Source of the DNA: Streptomyces chartreusis | GTDB taxonomy: Bacteria; Actinomycetota; Actinomycetes; Streptomycetales; Streptomycetaceae | DNA: 64,000 nt | Assembly: GCF_008704715.1 (NCBI RefSeq) | Contig: NZ_CP023689.1 | Location: forward strand, 9,300,001-9,364,000 | Direction of reading: 5' to 3' | Shown here: positions 16,188 through 28,100 of the stretch, in pieces | Layout: the number at the start of each line of letters is the position of its first letter | Position numbering within the stretch: position 1 is the first letter of the stretch | Translations under genes and position numbers: made by a program | Notes under the pieces: model-generated | The model's input: only the letters and a program-made list of their open reading frames with translations | Databases searched by the model: none | What the model was told of the DNA's origin: nothing

Positions 16188-19100
16188 ATGCCGACTCCCG
16201 GGCCCCGTACCGCCGTCACACTTCTCGACATCCTGCTGCACGCCGCCGAGGACACGCCCGGCCAGGTCGTCGTCCACGTCCGCGGAGACGGCGGCGAGCA
16301 CACCGTGACCTTCGCCGAGCTGCGCGACGACGCACTGCGCGTGGCGGGCGGCCTGCACGCGGCGGGACTGGAACCCGGCACGCCCGTCCCTCTCCTCGCC
16401 GGTCTCGGCGAGGATTTCCAGCCGATGTTCTGGGGAGCGCTCGCGGCTGGTCTCGTACCCGTGCCGCTGGCTCCGGAAGCGCGGCGCGCCGGCCCCGCGT
16501 GGGAGTTCCTCGGCAGGCCAGCCGTCCTGGTGGACGACACCGCCGAGGACCTGCTCGACGAGTTCCCCGGACCGGTGCGGGCGCTGCGGCTGGGCGAGTT
16601 GCGCGAGGGACGCCCGCCGCGCGAGCTGCCCGCCCGGGCGCCGCACGACCTGGCGTTCCTCCAGTTCTCCTCCGGCAGCACCGGTGCCCCAAAGGGCGTC
16701 GAGCTCACCCACGAGGCGGTCCTCGCCAACCTCCGCCAGATCCGCACCGCCATGGCGATCACGTCCGACGACGTGGTGGCCACCTGGATGCCGTACTTCC
16801 ACGACATGGGCCTGATCGGCACCCACCTCGTCCCCCTGGCGGCGGGCCTGAAGCAGATACGGCTCGAACCGCTGACCTTCGCCAAGCGCCCGGCCCTGTG
16901 GCTGGAGACCGTGGCGCGGCACCGGGCGACCCTGCTGTCCGCGGCGAACTTCGCGCTGGCGCTCGCGGTGCGGCGCGTGCCGGACGACGCCTGGGCCGGG
17001 CTGGACCTGAGTTCCGTACGTCTGATGCTGGTCGGTGCCGAGCCGATCGCACCGCGCGTATGGCGGGAGTTCACCGCCAAGGCGGGCGCGGCGGGGCTGG
17101 CCGCCACGGCCATGCTGCCCGTGTACGGCCTGGCCGAGGCCACGCTCGCCGTGACCGTGCCCCCGCTGGGGGAGGTCGCCGCGCCCCTGCTGCTGGACCG
17201 CAAGGCACTGAGCCGGGGGCGGGCCGTCCTCGTGCGGCCCGGCCCGGACGCCGTCGAGTTCATGGACGTGGGCCGTCCCGTGCCGGACTGCCGGGTCCGT
17301 GTCACGGACAGCGCGGGCGGCCCGCTCGGCGAGGGGCGGGTCGGTCATGTCGAGGTCCGCGGCCCGCAGGTGGCACGCGGCTACCACCGCACTCCCGAGG
17401 CGAGCACGGCCGCGTTCTCGGAGGGCTGGCTGCGCACCGGAGACCTCGGATTCCTGCACGACGGCCGGCTCTGCGTCACCGGCCGGCACAAGGACGTCGT
17501 CTTCGCCGGCGGCCGCACCTTCCATGCGCCCGACCTGGAGGAGACCGCGGCCGCCACTCCGGGACTGCCGGAGGGGACGGTCGCGGCGATCGGATCCCCG
17601 GACCCCGAAACCGGCGGCGACCGGGTCGTCGTGTTCGTGCAGTGGGCACGGCCCGCCCTGGCCAAAGCACTTCCGGTACTGGACGCGGCGGCGACACGCG
17701 TCCGCGAGACGCTGGGCCACGACGACGTGCGGGTGCTGCCCCTGCCGCCGGGCGCGTTCCCACGCACGACGAGCGGCAAGCTGCGCCGGGCGCTGATGCG
17801 GGACCGGTTCGAGGCGGGTGCCTATACGGCGGTCGAGGAGCGGTTGGCGGCGGGGCGGGCCGCGGAAGCCGAGCCCGACGGGCAGGGCGGCCGGGTCAGG
17901 GAAGCCGGGCCGCCCGGGGAGCGTGGCCGGGCCGGGCAAGTCAGGCCGCACGGGCAGGGCGGAGAGTGGCGTGCGCAGTCGTCCGAGCCACGCTCGCGGC
18001 GCGGCGTCGAGGAGGCAATCCGCGGAATCTGGGCACAGGCACTCGGTCTCCCCTCCGCGGACATCGACCGGAACGCCCGCTTCTTCGCCCTCGGAGGCTC
18101 CTCGCTCAGGGCGATGGAGGTGCTCGCCGGGATCGAGGACTCCTTCCCGGTGACCGTGGAGCCCCGTGCGCTGCGTGACCACGACACGGTGTCGGGGCTG
18201 GCCGGCCATGTGCTCTCCCGCCTCGCCGACCTTGACGGAGCATCGGGTCATGCCGGTCGTACGGAGAGGCGTGCCGCGATGCCGTCGAGCGAGGGCGGTG
18301 CAGGGAGCGTGCCGCTGGCCGTACTCGGCATGGCCTGTCGCTTCCCCGGAGCGGAAACACCGGACGCCTTCTGGGAGTTGCTGGTCTCCGGCCGTGACAC
18401 GATGACGGCCGTACCGGACGACCGTTGGACCGACGGACAGGCCGAGAGGCACAGCTTCCACGGCTCCTTCCTCCCCGAACCCGCGCACTTCGACGCCGCC
18501 TTCTTCGGGATGGACGACGAGGAGGCCCGCGCCACCGACCCGCAGGCGCGGATCTTCCTGGAGCTGACCCACGAGGCCCTGGAACGCGCCGGGTACGCGG
18601 GGGCGCGCCGGAACGGCCGTAAGGTCGGCGTCTTCGCCGCCGTGGGCGACAGCGGATACCGCGAGATCCTCGCCGCCACCGCCGACGGCGACCTGACCGC
18701 CCATCCCGGCGCCCTCACCGGCAACCTGCCCAACCTGATCGCCGCCCGCCTGTCCCAGGCACTCGACCTCGACGGCCCCGCCCTCGCCGTGGACACCGCC
18801 TGCTCCTCCGCTCTCGTGGCACTGCACCTGGCGCGGCGCAGCCTCCAGAGCGGTGAGTGCGATGTCGCCGTGGTCGGCGGCGTCCACCTAGCCCTCACCC
18901 CGACCGGACACCGGCTGCTCGACCGCGCGGGCGCACTGTCCCCGACGGGCGGCAGCCGTCCCTTCGGCGCCACCGCCGACGGCATCGTGCCCGGAGAGGG
19001 CGGCGCGGCCCTCGTGCTCACCCGCCTCGATGACGCCCAGCGGGACGGCGATCCGGTCCTCGCACTGGTCCGCGGCACGGCCGTCAACAACGACGGCCGC

Positions 19101-22100
19101 TCCCTCAGCCTGCTCGCCCCCAACCCCCGCACCCAGCGAGAGGTCATCACCCAGGCGTACGCCGAGTGCGGCGTCGACCCCGACGCGGTGACGTACGTCG
19201 AGGCGCACGGAACCGGCACCCCTGTCGGCGACCCCGTCGAGGCCCAGTCGCTCGGCCACGCGTTCCCGCCCCGCGCGGACGGGCTGCCGCGCCTGCTCGG
19301 CTCGGTCAAGGCCAACATCGGGCACCTGCTCAACGCCGCCGGCATGCCGGCCCTCGTCAAGACGGTCCTGGCGCTCCAGCACCGCCAGGTCCCGCCCACC
19401 CCGCACACCACCCCCACTGCGTCCTACCTGGAACGCGTCGCCCCCGGCTTCCAACTCGCCACCGAACAGCGGGAATGGCGGGCCACCGGGCCCCTGCTCG
19501 CGGGCGTCAACGCCTTCGGCTTCGGCGGTACCAACGCCCACGCCGTCCTGGAGGAGGCCCCGGTTCGGCCCGCCACCTCCGGGACCGACTCCGAGGGCCC
19601 GCATCTGCTCACGCTGTCGGCACGGAGCGCAGACGCCCTGCGGGCAGCCGTCGCCGACCTGGCGGCTCATGTGCGTAACCATCCGGGTCTGCGTGAGTCG
19701 GACGTCTGCGCCACCGTGAACAGCGCGCGCGACGACGGCCCTCACCGCCTCGCCGTGGTCGCCGACGGCCACCTCGCCGACCGCCTTCACGCTGCCCTCA
19801 CCGACCGCCGCCACGCCGCGGACTTCACCGTCGCCAAGTCCCGTCCACGGACGGTGTTCCTGCTGCCCGGCCAGGGTGCCCAGCGCCCCGGCCAAGGCCG
19901 TGCCCTGTACCGGTCGGCGCCGCTGTTCCGCGAGGTCATCGACGAGGCGTCGTCGCTGACGGGTCCAGTGCTCGGGCGCTCGCTCGCCGACTGGTGCCTC
20001 GATCCCCGTACGGACCCGGAGGAGTTGGCCAGGACCGAGGTCGCTCAGCCGCTGCTCGTCGCGTTCGGGGTGGGCCTGGCAAGGCAGTTGGCGCACTGGG
20101 GCGTGACCGCGGACGCGGTCGCCGGGCACAGCGTGGGCGAGATCGCGGCGGCCTGTGTCGCCGGGTCGTTGAGCCTCGCAGAGGCGGTCGGGTTCGCGGC
20201 GGAACGCGGGCGGTTGGTGGGTGAACTGGCCCGGCCCGGCGCCATGGCCGCGGTGCGCGGCGACGAGGACACCGTCGCCGAGTTCCTCGACTCCGTGAGC
20301 GTGGCCGCCGTCAACGGGCCCGGGCAGGTGGTGATATCGGGCACCGAGGACGCCGTCGAGCAAGCCCTCGCGGAGCTGACCCGACGCGGCGTTGCCGCGC
20401 GCAGACTGCGCGTCTCCCATGCCTTCCACTCACCGCTGCTCGAACCGGTCCTCGACCCGCTGCGGGACGCCGCGAAGGCGCTGACGGTCCGGCCGGGAGC
20501 CGTACCGCTGCTCAGCACGGTCTCCGAGGAGTGGCGGCCCGGCCTCACCCCCGCGTACTGGCTGGAGCATGCCGTCCGGCCCGTGCGTTTCGGGGCGGCC
20601 GTGGGGCGGCTCCTCGACGAGGGCTACGACACCTTCCTCGAACTCGGACCGGGGAACACCCTGGGCGGGTCGGTCCGTTCGGTCGCCGGTGCGCGGGATG
20701 CCGGGGACGTGACCGTGCTGTCGACGGGGGCTGCATCGACGGCAGGGCGTGAGGCGGAGGGGAGCGAGACGCGGGCGCTGCTGGAGGCGGCAGGGCGGCT
20801 GTGGGCGCGGGGCGGGGCCCTGGACCGGACGGCCCTGGCCGCCACGGCATCGAGGGTGCCGGTGCCGACGTACCCCTTCCAGCGAACCCGTCACTGGCCG
20901 CGCACGCCGAGCGCGGAGCCCTTGATACACCGTCTCGACTGGCGGGACGCTCCGCTCATGACTGCCCCCGAAGGGCCTCGGGTCGTAAGGCTGTTGGGGG
21001 GTGATGGAGCGGTCGGGCGAAGGCTGGCCGAGCGACTGACCGAGCGTGGCGTGACCGTATTGCGGGACCACGCCGGGCACTCGGCGACGCCCCCGGACAC
21101 CTTGGTGTGGCTGAGTGGCGAGGGGAGCGCCGGCAGCCCGCCGCCCCTGGACGCGCTGGATGCCGCGACCAAGGCCGCCGTCACCTCACTGCGCGACGTC
21201 CTCGACCTGCTCTCGGGCGACTGCTCCCGACTGCTGGTGGTCACGGAGGACGCATACGGCACGGGTACGGCGAACCCGGCGCAAGCCCTGCTGCACGGCT
21301 TCACGCTGGCAATCCCGGCGGAACACCCTGGCCTCACCGCCCGCGGCATCGACCTGACCTCCGGCGACGCGCTCCCCGCCCAGGTCGACGCACTGGAAAG
21401 GGAGTTGTACTCGGCCCTGGAGCCCGACGCTGAGGCCACCGTCGCCTGGCGCTCCGGGCGCAGGCTCATCCGTACGTCCGCCGCCGTGGCCGACGCTCCC
21501 GCCGCGCCCGGCGAACTTCCGCCGGACGGCACCTACTTGATCACCGGAGGAGCCGGCGGGCTCGGCTCCGCACTCGCACGGGACCTCGCGGGGCGGGGCG
21601 CGTGTGAACTGATCCTGACCGGACGCTCCGACACCGTGCCCGACGACCTGCTCGCCGATCTCCGTGCCCAGGGCGCCCGTGCCGCCCGGTACCACGCCGC
21701 GGACGTGTCCGACGAAACCGCCGTCGACGCCCTGTTCGCGGAGCTGCCCCCGCTGGACGGCGTCTTCCACGCCGCCGGTACGGTCCGGCCCGGCACGCTC
21801 CGCTCCAAGTCCGACGCCGAGATCGAGCAGGTGCTCGCCGCGAAGGTGCGGGGCACGGTCCTGCTCGCCGAGGCACTGCGCCGGCACGGCCAGGAACCGG
21901 CCGTGTGCGTCGCCTTCTCCTCCGTATCCGCGGTCCAGCCCGGACTCGCGGGCGCCCTCGGCGACTATGCGGCCGCCAACGCCTTTCTGGACGCCTTCGC
22001 CGCCGCCGAGCGCGCGGCGGGCCGGCCTTGGCAGTCGATCGCGTTCGGGCCGGTCTCCGACGCGGGACTGGCGGCCGGGTCACCGGTCGAGTCGCGCCTG

Positions 22101-25100
22101 CGTACCCGGGGCCTGGGCCCCATGACCACGCAGGCCGCGATCACGGCACTCCGGACGGCGGTGGCCACGGACGCGGCACACCTGTTGGTCACCGTGCCGG
22201 GGAGGGCTACGCAGGATCAACTCCAGTCAACTGCAACGCCCGTAAGCCGAACCGCCCCCGCACCCCGTCGCCCGACCCCCACCCCACTGCGCGACGAAAC
22301 CGCCCCGACCGCCACCCGCACAGCCATCCTGATACGCAACCTCTTGGCCGACGCCCTGCGTCGCGCGCCCGAGGAGATCGGTGACGACGAGCAGTTCCTC
22401 AGCCTCGGCCTGGACTCGCTCACCGCCGTCGACCTCGCGCGCCGACTGGAGGCGGAACTCGGGCTGCCCCTGCCCGCCACGCTGCTGTTCGAGCACCGGA
22501 CGGTCGGCGAACTGTCCGCCCACCTCGCCACGCAGAACCCCGCCCCGCTCGCGACGGCCCCGGCGCATCGCACCCAGGACGAAAGCGCCCCACGCCCCCT
22601 CACCCCCCTCCAACTCGCCTTCCTCACCACCGAGGCCCTCTACGAAGGCGTCACCGCCTACGGCTGCATACGCCAGACCATCCGCGGGCCCCTCGACCCC
22701 GCCCTCCTCGGCCGAGCCCTGTCCCACCTCGCCGCCCGCCACCCGATGCTGCGCCTGCGCATCACCTCACACGGCACACCACCGCGCCAGTACACCGCTC
22801 CGGCCGAACCGACAGACCGGGCTCCCCGCTGGTACGAGGTGCAGGACCGGACCACCGACAACACCTCACCCTTGCCCGACCTCGAACAACGCCTGTACAA
22901 CCGTCCCTTCGACCTGACCACCGAAGACCCGGCCCGCGCACTCCTCATCCGCGACAGCCACGAGGCGCACCTCCTGCTCGTCGTCCACCACAGCGCGGCG
23001 GACGGCTACAGCCTGAAGGTCATGTGCGAGGAACTCTGGTCGCTCTACACGGCCCTCGCCCAGGGCAGCTCGCCTCTCGAACTCCCTGCCCCACAAACCG
23101 AGTTCGCCGACTACGCGGCCCACATCACCGCCGACCGCGAGTCGCCGGCCTTCGCCCGGGACCAGCAGTATTGGCGCGCCCGCATCGCCGAGCACACGAC
23201 AGCGAACGGGACCCCGGCGCTGCCGTACGACGGCGACCCGGAAGCCGTCCCGGCGCCGCCGCTCACCCACCACCAGACGACCGTCGACGCATCGCTCACC
23301 GCCGCGCTGCGCGAGGTGGCGGCCCGGCACGAAATCACCCTCTTCCATCTGCTTCTCGCCGTGTACGGCCGCTGTCTGGCCCGCTGGGGCGGACAGCCCG
23401 CCGTCGCCGTGAACGTGGCGCGTGCTCGCCGTGAGGCACCGCTGCCCGGCATCGACCGCCTCGTCGGCCCGCTCGCCGACACTCTGCCGGTCTTCGCCGC
23501 CGTCGACCCCGACGAGCCCGTGACGGCGCTGGCCCGGCGGCTGCGGCACATCTGGCACGAGGCGGAGTCGCACGCCACGCTCACCAGCCCCGACATCGCC
23601 GCGCTGCTGCCCGCCACCGGCCCCGCACCCCGCACGGTCGCCCCGGCCGGGTTCAGTTTCGCCCGCTTCCCCGTGAGTCACGGCCGCGACTGGCCCGTCA
23701 CCGTGACCCCGACCGCAGCGGCCACCGCCTCCGCCGCGACCAGGCTGGGACTGCTCTGCTGGGAGTCGGACGAGGCCCTGCACTTCTCCTGGAACCACCC
23801 CGCGCGGCTCTTCCACCCGGAGACCGTCGAACGCCTCGCGGCGGACTACGTACGCGAACTCCGAGCCGCTGCCGAGCAGTCAACGCCCACACCGGCAAAC
23901 GGCAGCAGTGAAGGCGTAGTCGACCGTCTCTGTGCCCAGTTCAGGGCGACACCGGCGGCGATCGCGGTGAACACCGGCCACGACACCCTCACCTACGCCG
24001 AACTCGACACCGCCTCCTCCGCCCTCGCGACCCGACTGCGAGCCAGTGGCGTCCTCCCCGGCGATCTCGTCGGCCTGCTCACCGAACCCGGCGCCGACAC
24101 CGTCGTGGGCGTGGTCGGTATCCTCCGGGCCGGGGCCGGCTGGGTACCCCTGGACGCGACCCATCCCGTGGCCCGGCTCCAGGACCAGGTCATCCGCACC
24201 GGCGTCACAGCCGTGGTCTGCCATCCCGCGACAGGCGAGACCGCCGCGCTGCTGAACGGCACGACCGCCATCACCGCCGACGACCGGTCCCCGGTCACAC
24301 CATCCTCGACCGCACCGCCGCTTCCCGACCCGGACGCCATCGCCTACGTCATCTTCACCTCGGGTTCCACGGGCCGCCCCAAGGCGGTCCCCATCACCCA
24401 CCGGTCGATGCTCAACTACCTCGACTGGGCCCTGACCACCTTCGGCTACGGCGCCGGCGACCACCTCGTGCAGACGGCGTCCGTCTGCTTCGACGCCTCC
24501 GTACGCCAGTTGCTGGCACCGCTGCTGGTCGGCGCCACCGTCCACACCCTCTCCCGGGACCTACTCCGCGACCCCGAGGCACTCCTCGACCGGCTCGTCG
24601 ACGACCGGATCACGGTGTGGAGTTCGGTGCCCACACTCTGGGAGCGGCTGCTGACCGCCGCCGAGACCCGGGCCGGTCAGGACGGCACGCTCCCCGACCT
24701 GTCGGCACTGCGCTGGGTGCACGTCGGCGGCGAGGCACTGCCCGCCGCGCACGTACGCCGCTGGTTCGACCTGGTAGACGCGAGCGGGGGAGCGGAGCAC
24801 AGGATCTCCAACCTGTACGGGCCCACCGAGTCCACCATCAACGCCACCTGCCACATCATCGACACCCGCCCGTCCGACGACGTACGGCAGTTGCCCATCG
24901 GCCGCCCCGTGGCCGGCACCGAACTGGCCGTCGTCGCCGAGGACGGCCGCGCCTGCGCCGCCGGCGAGGCAGGTGAACTGCACATTGCCGGAACCGGACT
25001 GACCCCTGGCTACCTCGGTGACCCGGAGCTCACCGCGGCAGCCTTCGTCGAACGCGGCGGCCGCCGCTGGTACCGCAGCGGCGACCGGGTCCGACAGGCC

Positions 25101-28100
25101 CCGGACGGTGTACTGGAGTTCCTCGGCCGCCTCGACGACCAGGTCAAGGTCCGCGGCCACCGGGTGGAACTCGGCGAGGTCGAGGCCGCGCTGCTCACCC
25201 ACCCGGACGTCGCCCGCGCCGCCGTACTGCTCGTCGACGGACGACTGATGGCGCACGTCCAACCCCGCTCGGGCTCCGCCGAGCCGGACACCCGCGCGGT
25301 ACGCGCCTTCCTGTCCCGCGTCCTGCCGCCGTACATGCTGCCCGGCCGCGTCCGCACGATCCCGGCGATGCCCCTGACCGGCACCGGAAAGATCGACCGC
25401 CGGCGACTGACGGGCGATGCGGAAGCAGCAAGCACGCCGACGAGCGCGGAAGGCTGCACCGGGCTTGAAACCAACCGCACCGACGAACCCCCGCGACCCG
25501 AGCCCGAGTCCGCGACACCGCCCGGCACCCCGACCGAGCGCATCGTGGCGCGCATCTGGTCGAACCTGCTGGACGTCTCCGACGTCTCTCGCGAGGACGA
25601 CTTCTTCGCACTCGGCGGCGACTCCATCCTGGTCCTGGAACTCTTCTCCCGCCTGCGCGAGGAACTCCCCGCGGTCCCGAGGCCGACGACCGTCTACACC
25701 CACCGCACACTCGCCGCCCTGGCTGCGGCCCTCGACACCAGCACCCCGGAGCCGGCCCCCATCCCCACCCCGGCACGGCAGCCCTCGGACCCCTACCCCC
25801 TCACCCCCTCCCAACGGGGCTTCCTCCTCGCCGACTCGCTCACCCCCGAGTCCGACTCCGGCTGGCTCGCCAGGTTCCGGCTGAGCGGGCCCCTGCGCCA
25901 TGACGTCCTCCAGCGGGCCGTCGACGTGCTGCTGGCCCGTCACCCGATGCTGCGGACCGTCTTCCCCGCAGGCGTCCGCCCGCCCGTGCAGCAGGAATTG
26001 CCGGACTCCCTGCGCCTGCCCGTCGAGACCGAGACGCTCGCGCACCCCGGCCTGCTGGAGCAGCGGATCGCGGAGGAGGCGGGGCGCCGGCTGGAGCCCT
26101 GGGCCTGGCCGTTGCTCCGGCTGCGGCTGTTCACCCTGGCGCCGACCGAGCACGTGCTGATCGTCCACGCCCACCACCTCATCGGGGACGGGTTCAGCGC
26201 GGCCCTCCTGACCAAGGAGCTGCTCACCGCGTACGACCGTCTCCTGCGCGGTCTGCCGCACGGCCTGCCGCCGATCCAGAGCACTTTCCGCGACCACGTC
26301 ACCCGGTCCTCGGTACGAGAGCGCCCGCAGGGTCCCGAGGCCGACGCCTACCGGGCACGGCTCCGCGCGCCGTACACCCCGCCCGCACTGCGTCGGCCGA
26401 CCACCGGGCAGGCGCCCGCCCAACCCGCCTTCCACACCGCGGGCTTCACCCTGGACGCCGCCACCACGGACGCGCTGCGCGGACTCGCCCGAGCAGCGCA
26501 CCGCACCCTGTACGCGCCGCTGCTCACCGCGTACTACCGGGCCCTCGCGGAACTCACCGGGCAACGCGACCTCATGCTCGGGCTCGCCGTCACCGGACGC
26601 GAGGACTCCACGGCGGACGCGCACCGGGTCTTCGGACCGTTCGCGGAGGCGGTCGCGCTGCGTCCGGCCGCGCCGGTGGGCGAGGGCGCCCCCGCCTTCG
26701 ACGACGACCTGCGGCGGCTGGCCGCCGAGGCGGATCTGGCTCGGGCCGACGGGCCGAGCGATGTGCGAACGGCGGCCGGGCTGCCGTGCCACGCCCAGTT
26801 CTTCTTCACTTTCCTCGACTTCACCTCCCTGGGCGGCGAGGAGGGCGGCGGTCTGTCGCTGCACGCCGACGAGTCCGACACCTCCCTCGCCCCGCCGCCG
26901 CTGGGCACCGATGTGTTCCTGGCCGTGCGGCCGGTGGGGGAGGGAGAGGGGCTGCGCGTGACCGTGCGGGCCTCGGCGGCCGCACTCACCTCCGGTGAGG
27001 TGACCGGGTTCGCCGAGGGGATGCGGAGGCAGTTGAGGGATGCCGTGCGCGGGCCCGGTGGCCGTCGGAGCCCTCGGCTCGACGCCGCGCTCGTCGGGTA
27101 TCTGCCGGCTCCCCACCATCTCGCCGCCCTGGCCGGACTCCCGCACGACACTCCCGGGCTCGGCCGTGAGCAGATCAGGGAGCTCCTCTTCCCGGACGGT
27201 CGTGCCCGTCTGCTGGAGGAGACCGGGACACCGCTGGGCAACTCCGGCTTCGTCGCGCTCCCGCTCTTCGCCGACGAACTGGCCCCGACGGGCGATCTGG
27301 CGGCCCGCACCGCCCGTGCCGTCGAGCACGCCGCCGCCCTGGGCGCCCGCTGTGTCTCGCTCGCCGGCATGATCCCGTCCCTGACCGGCTACGGCTACGA
27401 CGTCCTGCGGGAGACCACCACCGGCGCGGCGATCACCACCGGACACGCGTCCACCACCGTCGCCGTGGTGAAGACCGTCGGCGCCGCGCTCACGGCGGCC
27501 GGCCGCGGCCTCGGCGAGGTCTCGCTCGCCGTCGTCGGCTGCGGCTCGATCGGCGTCTCGTCGCTACGGCTGCTGCTGGCGACGGCACCCGTTGCGCCGG
27601 CCTGGCTGCTGCTGTGCGACCTGCCCGGCAGTGCCGAACGACTCCAGGGGCTCGCGGCGGAGCTGTCGTCCGAGCATCCGGGCATGCCGGTCGAGGTCGT
27701 CGAGTCGGGGCAGGCCCTGCCCGCCGCGGTCTACGGAGCCGACGTGATCGTCACCGCCGTCAGCGGTGCGACCCGCCTCCTGGACGTCGCCCGGCTGCGA
27801 CCCGCCACGATCGTGGTCGACGACTCCTTCCCGCACTGCTTCGACACCACGAGCGCCCTGGACCGGATGGACCGGGACCAGGACGTCCTGGTCGTCGGCG
27901 GGGGCCTGTTGTCCCTCGGCACCACACGGACCCGGCTCGCCGAGGACCTGCCGGCGGTCGCGAGCGCGGGCTTCGCACTGCGGCCCGGGATCCCGGGCAC
28001 CCTGGCCTCGTGCCGACTGGAGTCACTGCTGCACGCCCACCTCGGCGCACCCGGCCGGTCCCCGGGCCAACTGCCCCTGATCCACGGCCTCGTGGACCTG

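Noticed and set aside
16012..16308. A 98-residue plus-strand frame with a good AGGAG site before the NRPS-PKS.
   Set aside because: Its composition is not gene-like and it runs into the NRPS start in another frame. A short leader peptide cannot be excluded.
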